64,000 nucleotides of DNA from Streptomyces sp. STR69 (GCF_024519455.1 NZ_JALJRY010000006.1:87715-151714), one strand, 5' to 3'; counted from the stretch's first letter, positions 1 through 9,046 are shown. Notes: generated by a model not told the origin, from the letters alone. Made by a program: numbers and translations.

Positions 1-225
1 CCAGCTCTGCGTGCCGCTGTAGACGGCGCTGCTGTAGAAGCTGTTGAGGCTGGAACCGGTCAGGTTCCAGGAGTACAGCACGGCAGCGAGGACCATGATC
101 GCGACCAGCGCGGGCAGCGACCAGCGGGGCGCCTTCTCGGGCGGGGCCGTCTCGGGTGGGGCCGGCGGCGGCCAGTCGGCGGACGCGGGTTCGGTGTGGG
201 GGTGTGGATCGGTGGCAGATGTCAC
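1..225 (-). CDS. GT39-family membrane glycosyltransferase, N-terminal part (runs off the window)
   Basis: Only the first 75 codons are inside the window; the gene continues beyond position 1. The GTG at 225 opens a frame with a Pro/Glu-rich cytoplasmic head of about 37 residues, then a hydrophobic helix, then a loop reading WNLTGSSLNSFYSSAVYSGT. That loop is characteristic of actinobacterial ArnT/PMT-like (GT39) glycosyltransferases, large membrane proteins that move sugars from polyprenyl-phosphate carriers to acceptors at the outer face of the membrane. An ATG at 233 is followed at once by a stop in its own frame, which supports the GTG. No clear ribosome-binding site is visible. The family call rests on this short N-terminal motif only. 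Confidence 0.6.
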   Translation of the reverse strand, partial: MTSATDPHPHTEPASADWPPPAPPETAPPEKAPRWSLPALVAIMVLAAVLYSWNLTGSSLNSFYSSAVYSGTQSW

Positions 226-370
226 CCGGCCATCGTGCGAAGGCAGGGTGGGTGCGTGCTGTGCCGGACCTAGTGCTCGGCTGTGAATTCGCAAAGGCCC
301 GGGTAACGGGTCGTACAACCGTTCCCCAACCCGTACAACCTTTCACGCCTTCCTGTGAGTCAAGTCATGC

Positions 371-1216
371 ATGACTCAATGGATATCCCGCCGAGCCAGA
401 GTGCTGGCGGCCGGCGCGGGCGCCGGGGTGCTCATACCCGTGCTGGCCGCCGCGACGCCCGCTGCCGCCGCCACCCCGACGGTCAGCTGTACGTCTGCCA
501 AGGCCGGCCTCGCCGACAAGCTGAAGAAGGACATCACCGCCGCCCTCGCGACCCGTAAGGGAACCGTGGCCGTCGGCCTCTACGACCGCAAGACCAACAC
601 CACCTGCACACTGCGGGCGACGACCGCCTATGACTCGGCGAGCACCGTCAAGGTGACCGTTCTCGCCACGCTGCTGTGGGACGCGAAGAAGCACAACCGC
701 ACGCTGACGACGCGGGAGTCGACCCTCGCCAAGGCCATGATCACCAAGTCGGACAACACCGCGACCTCCACCCTGTGGAAGCAGCTGGGGCTGACGAAGA
801 TCAAGGGCTTCCTGACGGCGGCCGGTATGACGCAGACCAAGCCCGGCGCCAACAACTACTGGGGTCTGACCCAGGAGACGGTCACCGACGAGCAGAAGCT
901 GCTCAAGCTGGTCACCGCCAAGAACTCGGTGCTGAGCGACAACTCCCGTGCGTACATCCTGAAGTTGATGAACCAGGTTGTCTCCGGCCAGCGTTGGGGC
1001 ACTCCGTACGGCGCCCCGTCGACCGTCACCGTGCACGTCAAGAACGGCTGGCTGCAACGCTCCACGCACGGCTGGCGCGTGCACAGCCTGGGCACCTTCA
1101 ACGGCGGCGGCCACGACTACATGATGAGCGTGCTCACGCAGGACAACAGCACGATGAGCTACGGGATCACCACGATCCAGGGCGTCGCAAAGGCGATTCA
1201 CAAGGACCTCGCCTAA
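371..1216 (+). CDS. Secreted serine hydrolase, class A beta-lactamase-like
   Basis: A 281-residue exported protein. The N-terminus has an Arg-Arg pair followed by a hydrophobic Ala/Gly stretch and an Ala-rich cleavage region near residue 35, consistent with a Sec or Tat signal. The mature part carries the penicillin-recognising fold motifs in order: S91-T-V-K94 (SxxK nucleophile), S127-D-N129 (SDN) and K224-N-G (KxG). Such Streptomyces proteins are usually annotated as serine hydrolases; I cannot tell a true beta-lactamase from a peptidase or esterase. I see no obvious omega-loop glutamate, so penicillin hydrolysis is uncertain. The gene stands alone, transcribed away from the GT39 gene. Confidence 0.8.
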   Translation: MTQWISRRARVLAAGAGAGVLIPVLAAATPAAAATPTVSCTSAKAGLADKLKKDITAALATRKGTVAVGLYDRKTNTTCTLRATTAYDSASTVKVTVLATLLWDAKKHNRTLTTRESTLAKAMITKSDNTATSTLWKQLGLTKIKGFLTAAGMTQTKPGANNYWGLTQETVTDEQKLLKLVTAKNSVLSDNSRAYILKLMNQVVSGQRWGTPYGAPSTVTVHVKNGWLQRSTHGWRVHSLGTFNGGGHDYMMSVLTQDNSTMSYGITTIQGVAKAIHKDLA

Positions 1217-1288
1217 AACCCCTGCTCAAGGACATCGCTTTACTGCGCGGTCTCCCGCCCGTCATCCACCCGTCCTACGGTGGCGCCC

Positions 1289-2338
1289 ATGCGCCTGAGA
1301 ACCGTACTCGCGACCGCGACCGCCGGCCTGGCGGCGGCCACCTGCCTCACCGCCGCCGGGCCCGCGAGCGCCGTCAGCAGCACCCGTACCAGCAACTCCC
1401 GCACCGCCAACGCCTGTTCGTCGTCCGTCTCGATCGACCGCTTCTCCGACGCGCTCGACAAGACGACGTACGACGGCACCTTCGTCGGCAACTTCTCCGC
1501 GCTCGCGGTGGACAAGGACGGCTCGCTCGCCGCGCTGGAGGACCGTTCCTCCCTGTTCGACCTCGACGCGAAGACCCTCCAGCCGAAGCGGGTCGTCCCG
1601 CTCGCCGACGAGAACGGCGCCGCCCTCGACTCCGAGGGCCTGGTCATCGACCGGGACGGCACCCGCCTCATCACCTCCGAGACCGAGCCGTCGATCCGCC
1701 GCTACTCAACCGACGGCAAGATCCTCGACCGCCTCCCGGTCCCGTCCTCCCTCCTGGTCGCCCCGGCCGGCCGGGCCGTCTCCAACCAGACCTTCGAGGG
1801 CCTGACCCTGCTGCCCGGCGGCCACACGCTCCTCGCGTCGATGGAGTACCCGATCGCCGGTGACACCTCCGGCGCCGTCCGCTTCCAGACCTGGACCCGG
1901 ACCAAGGGCGACCACTTCGAGCTCGCCGCGCAGTACGCCTACAAGACCGACGCGGCCTTCCTCGGCGTCCCCGAGGTGCAGGCCCTCCCCGACGGCCGCC
2001 TCCTCGTCCTGGAGCGCGGCTTCACCAGCGGCGTCGGCAACACCGTCCGCCTCTACCTGGCCGACCCGCGTCACGCGACGGACACCAGCAAGATCGACAC
2101 CCTCACCGGCCAGCCCGGCGTACGCCTCATCAAGAAGACCCTCCTCGCGGACATCGCCGACTGCCCGTCCCTCGGCGCGACGGCGAAGCAGCCCCAGCCC
2201 AACCCCCTCCTCGACAACATCGAGGGCATGGTGATCACCGGCCACGACAAGGGCCGCCTGAAGGTCCTGCTGGTCAGCGACGACAACCAGAACGCCGTAC
2301 AGACGACCCGCTTCTACTACCTCCGGGTCCGCGTCTGA
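1289..2338 (+). CDS. Secreted esterase-like activity of phytase family protein
   Basis: A 349-residue secreted protein with a classic signal peptide (MRLRTVLATATAGLAAATCL, Ala-rich cleavage site near residue 30). The mature region has repeated blocks of the kind seen in beta-propellers, for example FSALAVDKDGSLAALEDRS, EGLVIDRDGTRLITSE and EVQALPDGRLLVLERG, and ends with DNIEGMVI. These match the family named esterase-like activity of phytase, which hydrolyses phospho- or carboxyl-esters outside the cell; the substrate is unknown. An in-frame GTG lies at 1280, but ATG 1289 gives the standard signal peptide. It follows the serine hydrolase in the same direction with a 72-base gap. Confidence 0.75.
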   Translation: MRLRTVLATATAGLAAATCLTAAGPASAVSSTRTSNSRTANACSSSVSIDRFSDALDKTTYDGTFVGNFSALAVDKDGSLAALEDRSSLFDLDAKTLQPKRVVPLADENGAALDSEGLVIDRDGTRLITSETEPSIRRYSTDGKILDRLPVPSSLLVAPAGRAVSNQTFEGLTLLPGGHTLLASMEYPIAGDTSGAVRFQTWTRTKGDHFELAAQYAYKTDAAFLGVPEVQALPDGRLLVLERGFTSGVGNTVRLYLADPRHATDTSKIDTLTGQPGVRLIKKTLLADIADCPSLGATAKQPQPNPLLDNIEGMVITGHDKGRLKVLLVSDDNQNAVQTTRFYYLRVRV

Positions 2339-2346
2339 CCCACCGG

Positions 2347-2371
2347 CCCTCCGCCCGTTTGTTGCGGAGGG
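2347..2371. terminator. Hairpin after the phytase-esterase gene
   Basis: An 8-bp perfect inverted repeat (CCCTCCGC / GCGGAGGG) begins nine bases after the stop codon at 2338. No T-run follows, which is usual for Streptomyces terminators. Confidence 0.5.
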
Positions 2372-2396
2372 ATGAAATCCGCTCCATTCCGCGTTG

Positions 2397-2454
2397 GTGC
2401 CTTCCGGAAGACCAGCTGATCAGGGACTCCATGATCAGGGCGAACGGAAGGCAC
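2397..2454 (+). promoter_or_regulatory. Nested stem-loop that buries the ABC exporter ribosome-binding site
   Basis: Two nested inverted repeats lie immediately before the exporter start. The outer arms are GTGCCTTCCG (2397-2406) and CGGAAGGCAC (2445-2454), a perfect 10-bp stem. The inner arms are CTGATCA and TGATCAG, a 7-bp stem. The right outer arm contains GGAAGG (2446-2451), which is the only good ribosome-binding site for the GTG at 2459. If the RNA folds this way, translation would be blocked until the stem is opened. It could equally be a DNA operator for a dimeric regulator. Confidence 0.5.
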
Positions 2455-2458
2455 CCGC

Positions 2459-5400
2459 GTGGCAGTGAAACAGGGGGAGACGCAGGGCTGGGCCCGAAGG
2501 CTCGCCGGGTACGCCTGGCGATACCCCAAGGACGTCGTCCTCGCCCTCGGCGCCTCCCTTGCCGGTATGGCGGTCACGGCCGTCGTCCCGCTGGTCACCA
2601 AGGTGATCATCGACGACGTGATCACCGGCCACACCCGCTCCATGGCCCCCTGGGCGGGCGCCCTGATCGCCGCCGCCCTTCTTGTCTACGTCTCCACCTA
2701 CGTCCGGCGTTATTACGGCGGCCGGCTCGCCCTCGACGTCCAGCACGACCTGCGCACCGAGATGTACGGCACGATCACCCGCCTTGACGGCCGCCGCCAG
2801 GACGAGCTGTCCACCGGCCAGGTCGTCGGCCGCGCGACCAGCGACCTCCAGCTGATCCAGGGCCTGCTGTTCATGCTCCCGATGACCATCGGGAACGTCC
2901 TGCTCTTCGTGATCTCCCTCGCCATCATGGCCTGGCTGTCGCTGCCGCTGACCCTGGTCGCCCTGGCCGTCGCCCCCGCCCTCGGCTTCATCGCCCGCCG
3001 CAGCCGCAGCAAGCTCCACCCCTCCACCTGGTACGCGCAGGCCCAGGCCGCCGCCGTCGCGGGAGTCGTCGACGGCGCCGTCAGCGGTGTACGCGTGGTG
3101 AAGGGCTTCGGGCAGGAGGACCAGGAGACCGGGAAACTGCGCGAGGTCGGTCGTCGCCTCTACGCCGGCCGGCTGCGCACCATCCGGCAGAACGCCAAGT
3201 ACACCCCCGCCCTCCAGGCCGTCCCCGCCCTCGGCCAGGTCGCGATGCTCGCCCTCGGCGGCTGGCTCGCGGTGCGCGGTCACATCACGCTCGGCACGTT
3301 CGTCGCTTTCTCCACCTACCTAGCCCAACTCGTCGGCCCGGTCCGCATGTTGGCCATGGTCCTCACAGTCGGCCAGCAGGCCCGCGCCGGCACCGAACGC
3401 GTCCTGGAACTCATCGACACCGAGCCCTCGATGGCGGACGGCACCAAGGAACTCCCCGCCGACGCCCCGGCCACGGTCGAGTTCGACGACGTCTCCTTCG
3501 GCTACGACCACGACCGCCCCGTCCTCGACGGCCTCAGCTTCGAGATCCACCCCGGTGAGACCCTCGCGGTCGTAGGCTCCTCCGGCTCCGGAAAATCCAC
3601 GGTCTCGCTCCTCCTCCCGCGCTTCTACGACGTCACCCACGGCGCCGTCCTCATCGGCGGCCACGACGTCCGCGAACTCACCCTGGACTCCCTCCGCGCC
3701 GCGATCGGCCTGGTCCCCGAGGACTCCTTCCTCTTCTCCGACACGGTCCGCAACAACATCGCCTACGGCCGCCCCGACGCGACCGAGGAGGAGATCCTCA
3801 CCGCCTCCCGGGCCGCGCAGGCCGACCGGTTCATCGCGGAACTCCCCGAGGGCTACGACACGACGGTCGGCGAGCAGGGCCTCACCCTCTCCGGCGGCCA
3901 GCGCCAGCGCGTCGCCCTCGCCCGCGCGATCCTCACCGACCCGCGCCTGCTGGTCCTCGACGACGCGACCTCGGCGGTGGACGCGCGCGTCGAGCACGAG
4001 ATCCACGAGGCCCTGAAGCAGGTCATGGAGGGCCGGACCACGCTGTTGATCGCGCACCGCCGCTCCACCCTCAACCTCGCCGACCGCATCGCCGTCCTCG
4101 ACGGGGGCCGGCTCGCCGACATCGGCACGCACGACGAACTCCAGGAGCGCTCACCGCTCTACCGCCGCCTCCTCACCGACCCCGACGAACTCGGCGGTGT
4201 CTCGCCCGGCCACGCCCTGCCCGCCGCGGAACCGGCCGAAGACACCTCCGTACGCGCGGAGTTGGACGCGGAGTTCGACGCCGAGCGCGGGCTCACGCCC
4301 CGGCTGTGGACCGGCGACCGCGAGCCCAAGGACACCGCGCTGTCCGGGATGCCCGCGACGCCCGAACTCCTTGCACAGGTCGACGCGTTGCCCCCGGCGA
4401 CCGACACCCCCGACATCGACGAGTCGCGCGCGGTGCGTGCCGAGGACTCCTACGGGCTGCGCCGGCTGCTGCGCGGTTTCGGCGCCCCGCTGCTGATCAG
4501 CCTCGGCCTCGTCGCCGTGGACGCGAGCATGAGCCTGCTGCTGCCGGTCATGATCCGGCACGGCATCGACCAGGGCGTGACCAAGATGGCGATCGGCGCG
4601 ATCTGGTCGGCCTCGCTGCTGGCGCTCGTCGCGGTGGCCGTGCAGTGGGTCGCACAGCGCGGTGAGACGAGGATGACCGGACGCACCGGGGAGCGGGTCC
4701 TCTACACGCTCCGCCTGAAGATCTTCGCGCAGCTCCAACGCCTCGGACTCGACTACTACGAGCGGGAGTTGACCGGCCGGATCATGACGAGGATGACGAC
4801 GGACGTCGACGCCCTCTCGTCCTTCCTGCAGACGGGCCTGGTCACGGCCTTCGTCTCGGTCGTCACCTTCTTCGGCATCATGGTCGCCCTGCTGGTGATC
4901 GACGTACAGCTCGCGCTCGTCGTGTTCGCGACGCTTCCCCCGCTCGTCATCGCCACGTTCTTCTTCCGCCGGGCGAGCGTGAAGGCGTACGAACTCGCCC
5001 GTGAGCGCGTGTCGTTGGTCAACGCCGACCTTCAGGAGTCGGTGTCCGGGCTGCGGATCGTGCAGGCGTTCCGGCGCGAGCGCGATGGTGGCCGACGGTT
5101 CGCCGAGCGCAGCAGCAGCTATCGCGCGGCCCGCACCCGGGGCCAGTGGCTGATCTCGATCTACTTCCCCTTCGTGCAGTTGCTGTCGTCGGTGGCGGCG
5201 GCGTCGGTACTGATCGCGGGCGCGGGCAGGGTGGACGACGCGACGCTCACGACAGGCGCCCTGGTCGCGTACCTGCTCTACATCGACCTGTTCTTCGCCC
5301 CGGTCCAGCAGCTCTCCCAGGTCTTCGACGGCTACCAGCAGGCCACGGTCTCGCTGGGCCGCATCCAGGAACTCCTCCAGGAACCGACCTCCACCCGAGC

Positions 5401-6181
5401 GGCCGACGAACCCCTCGAAGTCCTCTCCCTGCGCGGCGACATCGCCTTCGAGGACGTGCACTTCGCGTACGGCGATGACGAAGAGGCCATCGGGGGCGTC
5501 GAGTTGACGATCCCGGCGGGCCAGACGGTCGCCTTCGTCGGCGAGACGGGCGCGGGCAAGTCGACCCTCGTGAAGCTGGTGGCCCGCTTCTACGACCCGA
5601 CGGGCGGCCGGGTGACGGTCGACGGCACGGACCTCCGGTCCCTGGACATCACGTCGTACCGCCACCACCTGGGCGTCGTCCCCCAGGAGGCGTACCTCTT
5701 CCAGGGCACCGTCCGCGACGCCATCGCCTACGGCCGCCCCGACGCCACCGACGCCGAGGTGGAGGCGGCGGCCCGCGCGGTCGGCGCACACGAGATGATC
5801 GCCACGCTGGACGGCGGCTACCTGCACGAGGTCGCCGAGCGGGGCCGCAACCTCTCGGCGGGCCAGCGCCAGCTGATCGCCCTGGCCCGCGCGGAGCTGG
5901 TAGACCCCGACATCCTCCTCCTGGACGAGGCGACAGCAGCCCTGGACCTGGCCACAGAAGCCCAGGTCAACCAGGCCACCGACCGCCTCGCCGGCCGCCG
6001 CACCACCCTCGTCGTGGCCCACCGCCTGACAACGGCGGCCCGCGCGGACCGGGTCGTGCTGATGGATCACGGCAGGGTTGTCGAGGACGGCACCCACGAC
6101 GAGCTGCTCGCGCTCGACGGGTACTACGCCGAGCTGTGGCGAACCTTCGTCGGAGAGGATGTGCCCGCGACCGCCGCCTGA
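2459..6181 (+). CDS. Fused two-half ABC exporter (TMD-NBD-TMD-NBD)
   Basis: A 1,240-residue multidrug-type exporter in which two complete half-transporters are joined. The first half has a membrane domain at about 25-310 and an ATPase with Walker A GSSGSGKS (373-380), signature LSGGQ (about 479) and Walker B ending LDDATSA (about 500). After a charged, poorly conserved linker (about 590-660) the second membrane domain spans about 670-960, followed by an ATPase with Walker A GETGAGKS (1028-1035), signature LSAGQ and Walker B LDEATAA. The first ATPase has Asp where the catalytic Glu is expected; the second has Glu. That asymmetry is typical of heterodimeric exporters with one degenerate ATP site. 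The GTG at 2459 has GGAAGG seven bases upstream. The substrate cannot be read from sequence. Confidence 0.9.
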   Translation: MAVKQGETQGWARRLAGYAWRYPKDVVLALGASLAGMAVTAVVPLVTKVIIDDVITGHTRSMAPWAGALIAAALLVYVSTYVRRYYGGRLALDVQHDLRTEMYGTITRLDGRRQDELSTGQVVGRATSDLQLIQGLLFMLPMTIGNVLLFVISLAIMAWLSLPLTLVALAVAPALGFIARRSRSKLHPSTWYAQAQAAAVAGVVDGAVSGVRVVKGFGQEDQETGKLREVGRRLYAGRLRTIRQNAKYTPALQAVPALGQVAMLALGGWLAVRGHITLGTFVAFSTYLAQLVGPVRMLAMVLTVGQQARAGTERVLELIDTEPSMADGTKELPADAPATVEFDDVSFGYDHDRPVLDGLSFEIHPGETLAVVGSSGSGKSTVSLLLPRFYDVTHGAVLIGGHDVRELTLDSLRAAIGLVPEDSFLFSDTVRNNIAYGRPDATEEEILTASRAAQADRFIAELPEGYDTTVGEQGLTLSGGQRQRVALARAILTDPRLLVLDDATSAVDARVEHEIHEALKQVMEGRTTLLIAHRRSTLNLADRIAVLDGGRLADIGTHDELQERSPLYRRLLTDPDELGGVSPGHALPAAEPAEDTSVRAELDAEFDAERGLTPRLWTGDREPKDTALSGMPATPELLAQVDALPPATDTPDIDESRAVRAEDSYGLRRLLRGFGAPLLISLGLVAVDASMSLLLPVMIRHGIDQGVTKMAIGAIWSASLLALVAVAVQWVAQRGETRMTGRTGERVLYTLRLKIFAQLQRLGLDYYERELTGRIMTRMTTDVDALSSFLQTGLVTAFVSVVTFFGIMVALLVIDVQLALVVFATLPPLVIATFFFRRASVKAYELARERVSLVNADLQESVSGLRIVQAFRRERDGGRRFAERSSSYRAARTRGQWLISIYFPFVQLLSSVAAASVLIAGAGRVDDATLTTGALVAYLLYIDLFFAPVQQLSQVFDGYQQATVSLGRIQELLQEPTSTRAADEPLEVLSLRGDIAFEDVHFAYGDDEEAIGGVELTIPAGQTVAFVGETGAGKSTLVKLVARFYDPTGGRVTVDGTDLRSLDITSYRHHLGVVPQEAYLFQGTVRDAIAYGRPDATDAEVEAAARAVGAHEMIATLDGGYLHEVAERGRNLSAGQRQLIALARAELVDPDILLLDEATAALDLATEAQVNQATDRLAGRRTTLVVAHRLTTAARADRVVLMDHGRVVEDGTHDELLALDGYYAELWRTFVGEDVPATAA

Positions 6182-6222
6182 CCTGCGCGGGCTCGCGGCC
6201 ACACCGAGCGCCGGACGGAGTC

Positions 6223-6293
6223 CGGCCGCCGGGCTGTGGCGGACTTTCGTCGGTGTGCCCGAGGCCGAGGAGCCGGTCGGTACGTCCCGCTGA
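6223..6293 (+). pseudogene. Partial duplicate of the exporter 3' end
   Basis: Starting 42 bases after the exporter stop, one frame reads AAGLWRTFVGVPEAEEPVGTS and then stops. The exporter itself ends LWRTFVGEDVPATAA. At DNA level 20 of 23 bases match between 6131-6153 and 6232-6254. This looks like a short duplicated or displaced tail of the same gene, left behind by slippage or recombination. There is no start codon or ribosome-binding site for it. Confidence 0.45.
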
Positions 6294-6372
6294 GGGGGCG
6301 CGCAACCGTTCGACATACGTCTTGCGTCCGTACATCAGTACGCTGTTCGGCTGCTGTGCGGGAGGGATGACT

Positions 6373-6759
6373 GTGGACATGGGTGCGCTACGACGGCGGG
6401 TGGCGCTCGGCATGGCCGTGCTCACCGTGTCCGGACTGCTCGCGCTCGCGGCCCCAGGCAGCGCCCAGGCGGCCTCGGTCTGCCCGGGGCGGGAGGTGGC
6501 GACGCTGCCCTTCTCCACCGGCACCGTCCATGTGTTCCGGCGGGGCGACTACATCTGCGCGTACACCGCCCCCAAGACCCCCGGCGCCAAGCGCACGATG
6601 TCGGTCAGCGTCCAGGCCCGCGGCAGCCGCCCGGTCGTCGACAAGGGGCGGTACACGCGCCGCGCCGGACCGGTCACCGTGCACGCCGGCCACCGCTGCG
6701 TACGGATCAAGGGCGCGGTCGCCGGCGGCTCGGTCGGCTCGGGCTGGATCCTGTGCTGA
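6373..6759 (+). CDS. Small secreted protein of unknown function
   Basis: A 128-residue protein with an N-terminal signal peptide: two or three Arg, a hydrophobic core, then a cleavage region GSAQAAS near residue 35. The mature part is about 95 residues, basic, with four Cys (in VCPGR, YICAY, HRCVR and the C-terminal LC) that could form two disulfides. I recognise no family. The GTG at 6373 is preferred because GGAGGG lies six bases before it; the ATGs at 6367 (too close to that site) and 6379 are alternatives. It follows the exporter in the same direction but is separated by 190 bases containing the duplicated tail. Confidence 0.65.
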   Translation: MDMGALRRRVALGMAVLTVSGLLALAAPGSAQAASVCPGREVATLPFSTGTVHVFRRGDYICAYTAPKTPGAKRTMSVSVQARGSRPVVDKGRYTRRAGPVTVHAGHRCVRIKGAVAGGSVGSGWILC

Positions 6760-6855
6760 ACCCCAGGCCAGTGCCCTGAGTGAACAAACCCCTCTGGTGT
6801 GACGGTAGTTGCTCGGATAGCTTCCGGTTCACAACTGCCTCACAGGGGAGACCGC

Positions 6856-8271
6856 ATGCGCAAGGCGCTCAGATGGCTGCTGGCGCTCACCGTGCTCATA
6901 GGCACGCTGGGTACGGCCGGGGTGGCCACCGCCGCCCAGGCCGGCCAAGTCACTGACATCAAGGACCAGTTGCTGGCGATACCCGGCATGAGCCTGGTCC
7001 AGGAGAAGCCGTACACCGGCTACCGCTACTTCGTCCTGAACTACACCCAGCCGATCGACCACCGGCACCCGTCCAAGGGCACGTTCCAGCAGCGGATCAC
7101 CGTGCTGCACAAGGACGTCTCGCGCCCGACGGTCTTCTACACCAGCGGCTACAACGTCTCCACGACCCCCAGCCGCAGCGAACCGACCCGGATCGCGGAC
7201 GCCAACCAAGTCTCCCTGGAATACCGGTACTTCACGCCGTCCCGGCCCGAGCCCGCCGACTGGTCCAAGCTCGACATCTGGCAGGCGGCCAGCGACCAGC
7301 ACCGCGTCTTCAAGGCCCTCAAGTCGGTCTACACCAAGAACTGGATCGCCACCGGCGGCTCGAAGGGCGGCATGACCGCCACTTACTACGAGCGCTTCTA
7401 TCCCCGTGACATGGACGGCGTCGTCGCCTACGTCGCCCCCAACGACGTGGTCAACAACGAGGATTCGGCCTACGACCGCTTCTTCACCAAGGTCGGCACC
7501 AAGGAGTGCCGCGACCGTCTGGACGCGGTACAGCGTGAGGCGCTGGTGCGCCGGGAGCCGCTGGAGCAGAAGTACGCGGCCTACGCGGCGGAGAACGGCT
7601 TCACCTTCACCACCGTCGGCAGCCTGGACAAGGCCTACGAAGCCGTCGTCCTCGACTACGTCTGGGGCTTCTGGCAGTACAGCCTGCTCTCCGACTGCGA
7701 CACCATCCCCGCCGACGCGGCGACCGCCACCGACGACGAGATCTGGACCTCGGTCGACACGATCTCCGGCTTCTCCTTCTACACCGACCAGGGCCTGTCC
7801 CCGTACACCCCGTACTACTACCAGGCGGGCACCCAACTCGGCGCGCCCACCGTCCAGTTCCCGTACATCGAGAAGAAGTACGTCCGCTACGGCTACCAGC
7901 CGCCCCGCAACTTCGTCCCGCGCTCCATCCCGATGAGGTTCCAGCCGGGCGCGATGCGGGACGTGGACACCTGGGTCCGCCACCACGCCGACCACATGCT
8001 CTTCGTCTACGGCCAGAACGACCCGTGGGGCGCCGAGCGGTTCGCCGTCGGCAAGGGCGCGAAGGACTCGTACGTCTTCACCGCGCCCGGCCTCAACCAC
8101 GGCGCGAACGTCGCGGCGCTGACCGCCGACCAGAAGGCACTGGCCACCGCGCGCATCCTGGCGTGGGCGGGTGTCCCCGCCGCGACGACGGCACAGGCGA
8201 AGCCGCTGGCGCCGTACGACGCGAGGCTGGACCGGCAGGGCGTCGAGCGCGAGCCGACACTGCGCCCGTAA
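6856..8271 (+). CDS. Secreted tripeptidyl aminopeptidase, peptidase family S28
   Basis: A 471-residue exported enzyme with a clear signal peptide (residues 1-30). The mature part carries the nucleophile elbow GGSKGGM with Ser169, the hallmark of Streptomyces S28 prolyl tripeptidyl aminopeptidases, which release tripeptides from peptide N-termini outside the cell. The acid and base residues are probably the Asp in YGQNDPWG and the His in APGLNHGANV near the C-terminus, in the right order for an alpha/beta hydrolase. ATG 6856 follows AGGGGAG at good spacing. These enzymes help remove pro-peptides or digest host and aerial-growth proteins; the gene stands alone. Confidence 0.88.
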   Translation: MRKALRWLLALTVLIGTLGTAGVATAAQAGQVTDIKDQLLAIPGMSLVQEKPYTGYRYFVLNYTQPIDHRHPSKGTFQQRITVLHKDVSRPTVFYTSGYNVSTTPSRSEPTRIADANQVSLEYRYFTPSRPEPADWSKLDIWQAASDQHRVFKALKSVYTKNWIATGGSKGGMTATYYERFYPRDMDGVVAYVAPNDVVNNEDSAYDRFFTKVGTKECRDRLDAVQREALVRREPLEQKYAAYAAENGFTFTTVGSLDKAYEAVVLDYVWGFWQYSLLSDCDTIPADAATATDDEIWTSVDTISGFSFYTDQGLSPYTPYYYQAGTQLGAPTVQFPYIEKKYVRYGYQPPRNFVPRSIPMRFQPGAMRDVDTWVRHHADHMLFVYGQNDPWGAERFAVGKGAKDSYVFTAPGLNHGANVAALTADQKALATARILAWAGVPAATTAQAKPLAPYDARLDRQGVEREPTLRP

Positions 8272-8279
8272 CACCCTTA

Positions 8280-8326
8280 CTGCGCCCGGCCGTTGGTGGT
8301 GGTTCGACTACACCGGCCGGGCGCAG
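8280..8326. terminator. Bidirectional terminator between convergent genes
   Basis: A 13-bp perfect inverted repeat, CTGCGCCCGGCCG at 8280-8292 and CGGCCGGGCGCAG at 8314-8326, sits between two genes that face each other. The right arm extends into the last codons of the minus-strand lipoprotein gene. Confidence 0.7.
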
Positions 8327-8934
8327 CCCACCGGTTGCGGGCCGCCGAGCTGGACGTACAGGGCGGTCGACGCCGGGCAACTCGCGCGCTTGACCACTGC
8401 CTTGACCACCTTGTACTGCGGCTTCCGCTGTCCCGAGCCGTCGCACGCGGTCTCCCGGACCTGGCCGCTGCCCGAGCCGTAGACGCAGTCGCCGGCGATC
8501 GTGCGGGGGCCGCCCCCGCCGCCCGGGTCGCCGGGGTGCGGGGGTTCCAGGTTGCGCATACAGGCGTAGCCCTTCGGTACGGCGCTGTCGCGGCCCGTGC
8601 CCGAGGTGCCCTGGGCGCTGATGTGCAGCACGAAGTCGGTGGTCGCCGGGCAGACGGGACCGCTGCTCACGTCGCCGTCGTAGCGGGCGATGACCCGGGC
8701 GGCGGCCCGTTCGCTGGTGCACGGCACCTCGGTGAAGCTCGTCGTACCGAAGGAGCTGCACTCGTCGACGCCGAGGAACACCGCGCCGTAGCCGGTGGGT
8801 TGGGTGGCCGAGGACGGGGAGGCCTTGGCGCCGAGGCGGCCGTCACCGGCGTCGGAGCCGTTGGCGGAGGAGCAGCCGGCCAGCAGGGCGGCGAGCAGCG
8901 CGCACACCGCCCCGGCGCTCCATCTCTCACCCAT
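8308..8934 (-). CDS. Lipoprotein of unknown function
   Basis: A 208-residue protein with a lipoprotein signal: a hydrophobic stretch ending in the lipobox LLAGC followed by Ser-Ser, so it is probably anchored to the outer membrane face by lipidation. The mature part contains eight or nine Cys residues in a low-complexity, Gly- and Ser-rich chain, including a GGGGG run near the middle, suggesting several disulfides. I recognise no domain. ATG 8934 starts the signal directly; upstream in-frame codons add a non-signal extension. It converges on the S28 peptidase gene. Confidence 0.65.
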   Translation of the reverse strand: MGERWSAGAVCALLAALLAGCSSANGSDAGDGRLGAKASPSSATQPTGYGAVFLGVDECSSFGTTSFTEVPCTSERAAARVIARYDGDVSSGPVCPATTDFVLHISAQGTSGTGRDSAVPKGYACMRNLEPPHPGDPGGGGGPRTIAGDCVYGSGSGQVRETACDGSGQRKPQYKVVKAVVKRASCPASTALYVQLGGPQPVGCARPV

Positions 8935-9046
8935 CGTTCCCCCCGGACGTCCCCTGCCCAGCGTGACCCTCGGTGCCGGGCGCACGCCAGCCGTGCGGGG
9001 GGCTTTGGGCCAGTTGGCGGGGGCGGGGAGGGTGGCCGACGTACCT

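Noticed and set aside
4151..6316. A long open frame on the minus strand across the second half of the ABC exporter
   Set aside because: It mirrors the exporter frame, has the Arg/Gly/Asp-rich composition of antisense reading of high-GC coding DNA, and shows no family motif; the plus-strand gene accounts for the region.
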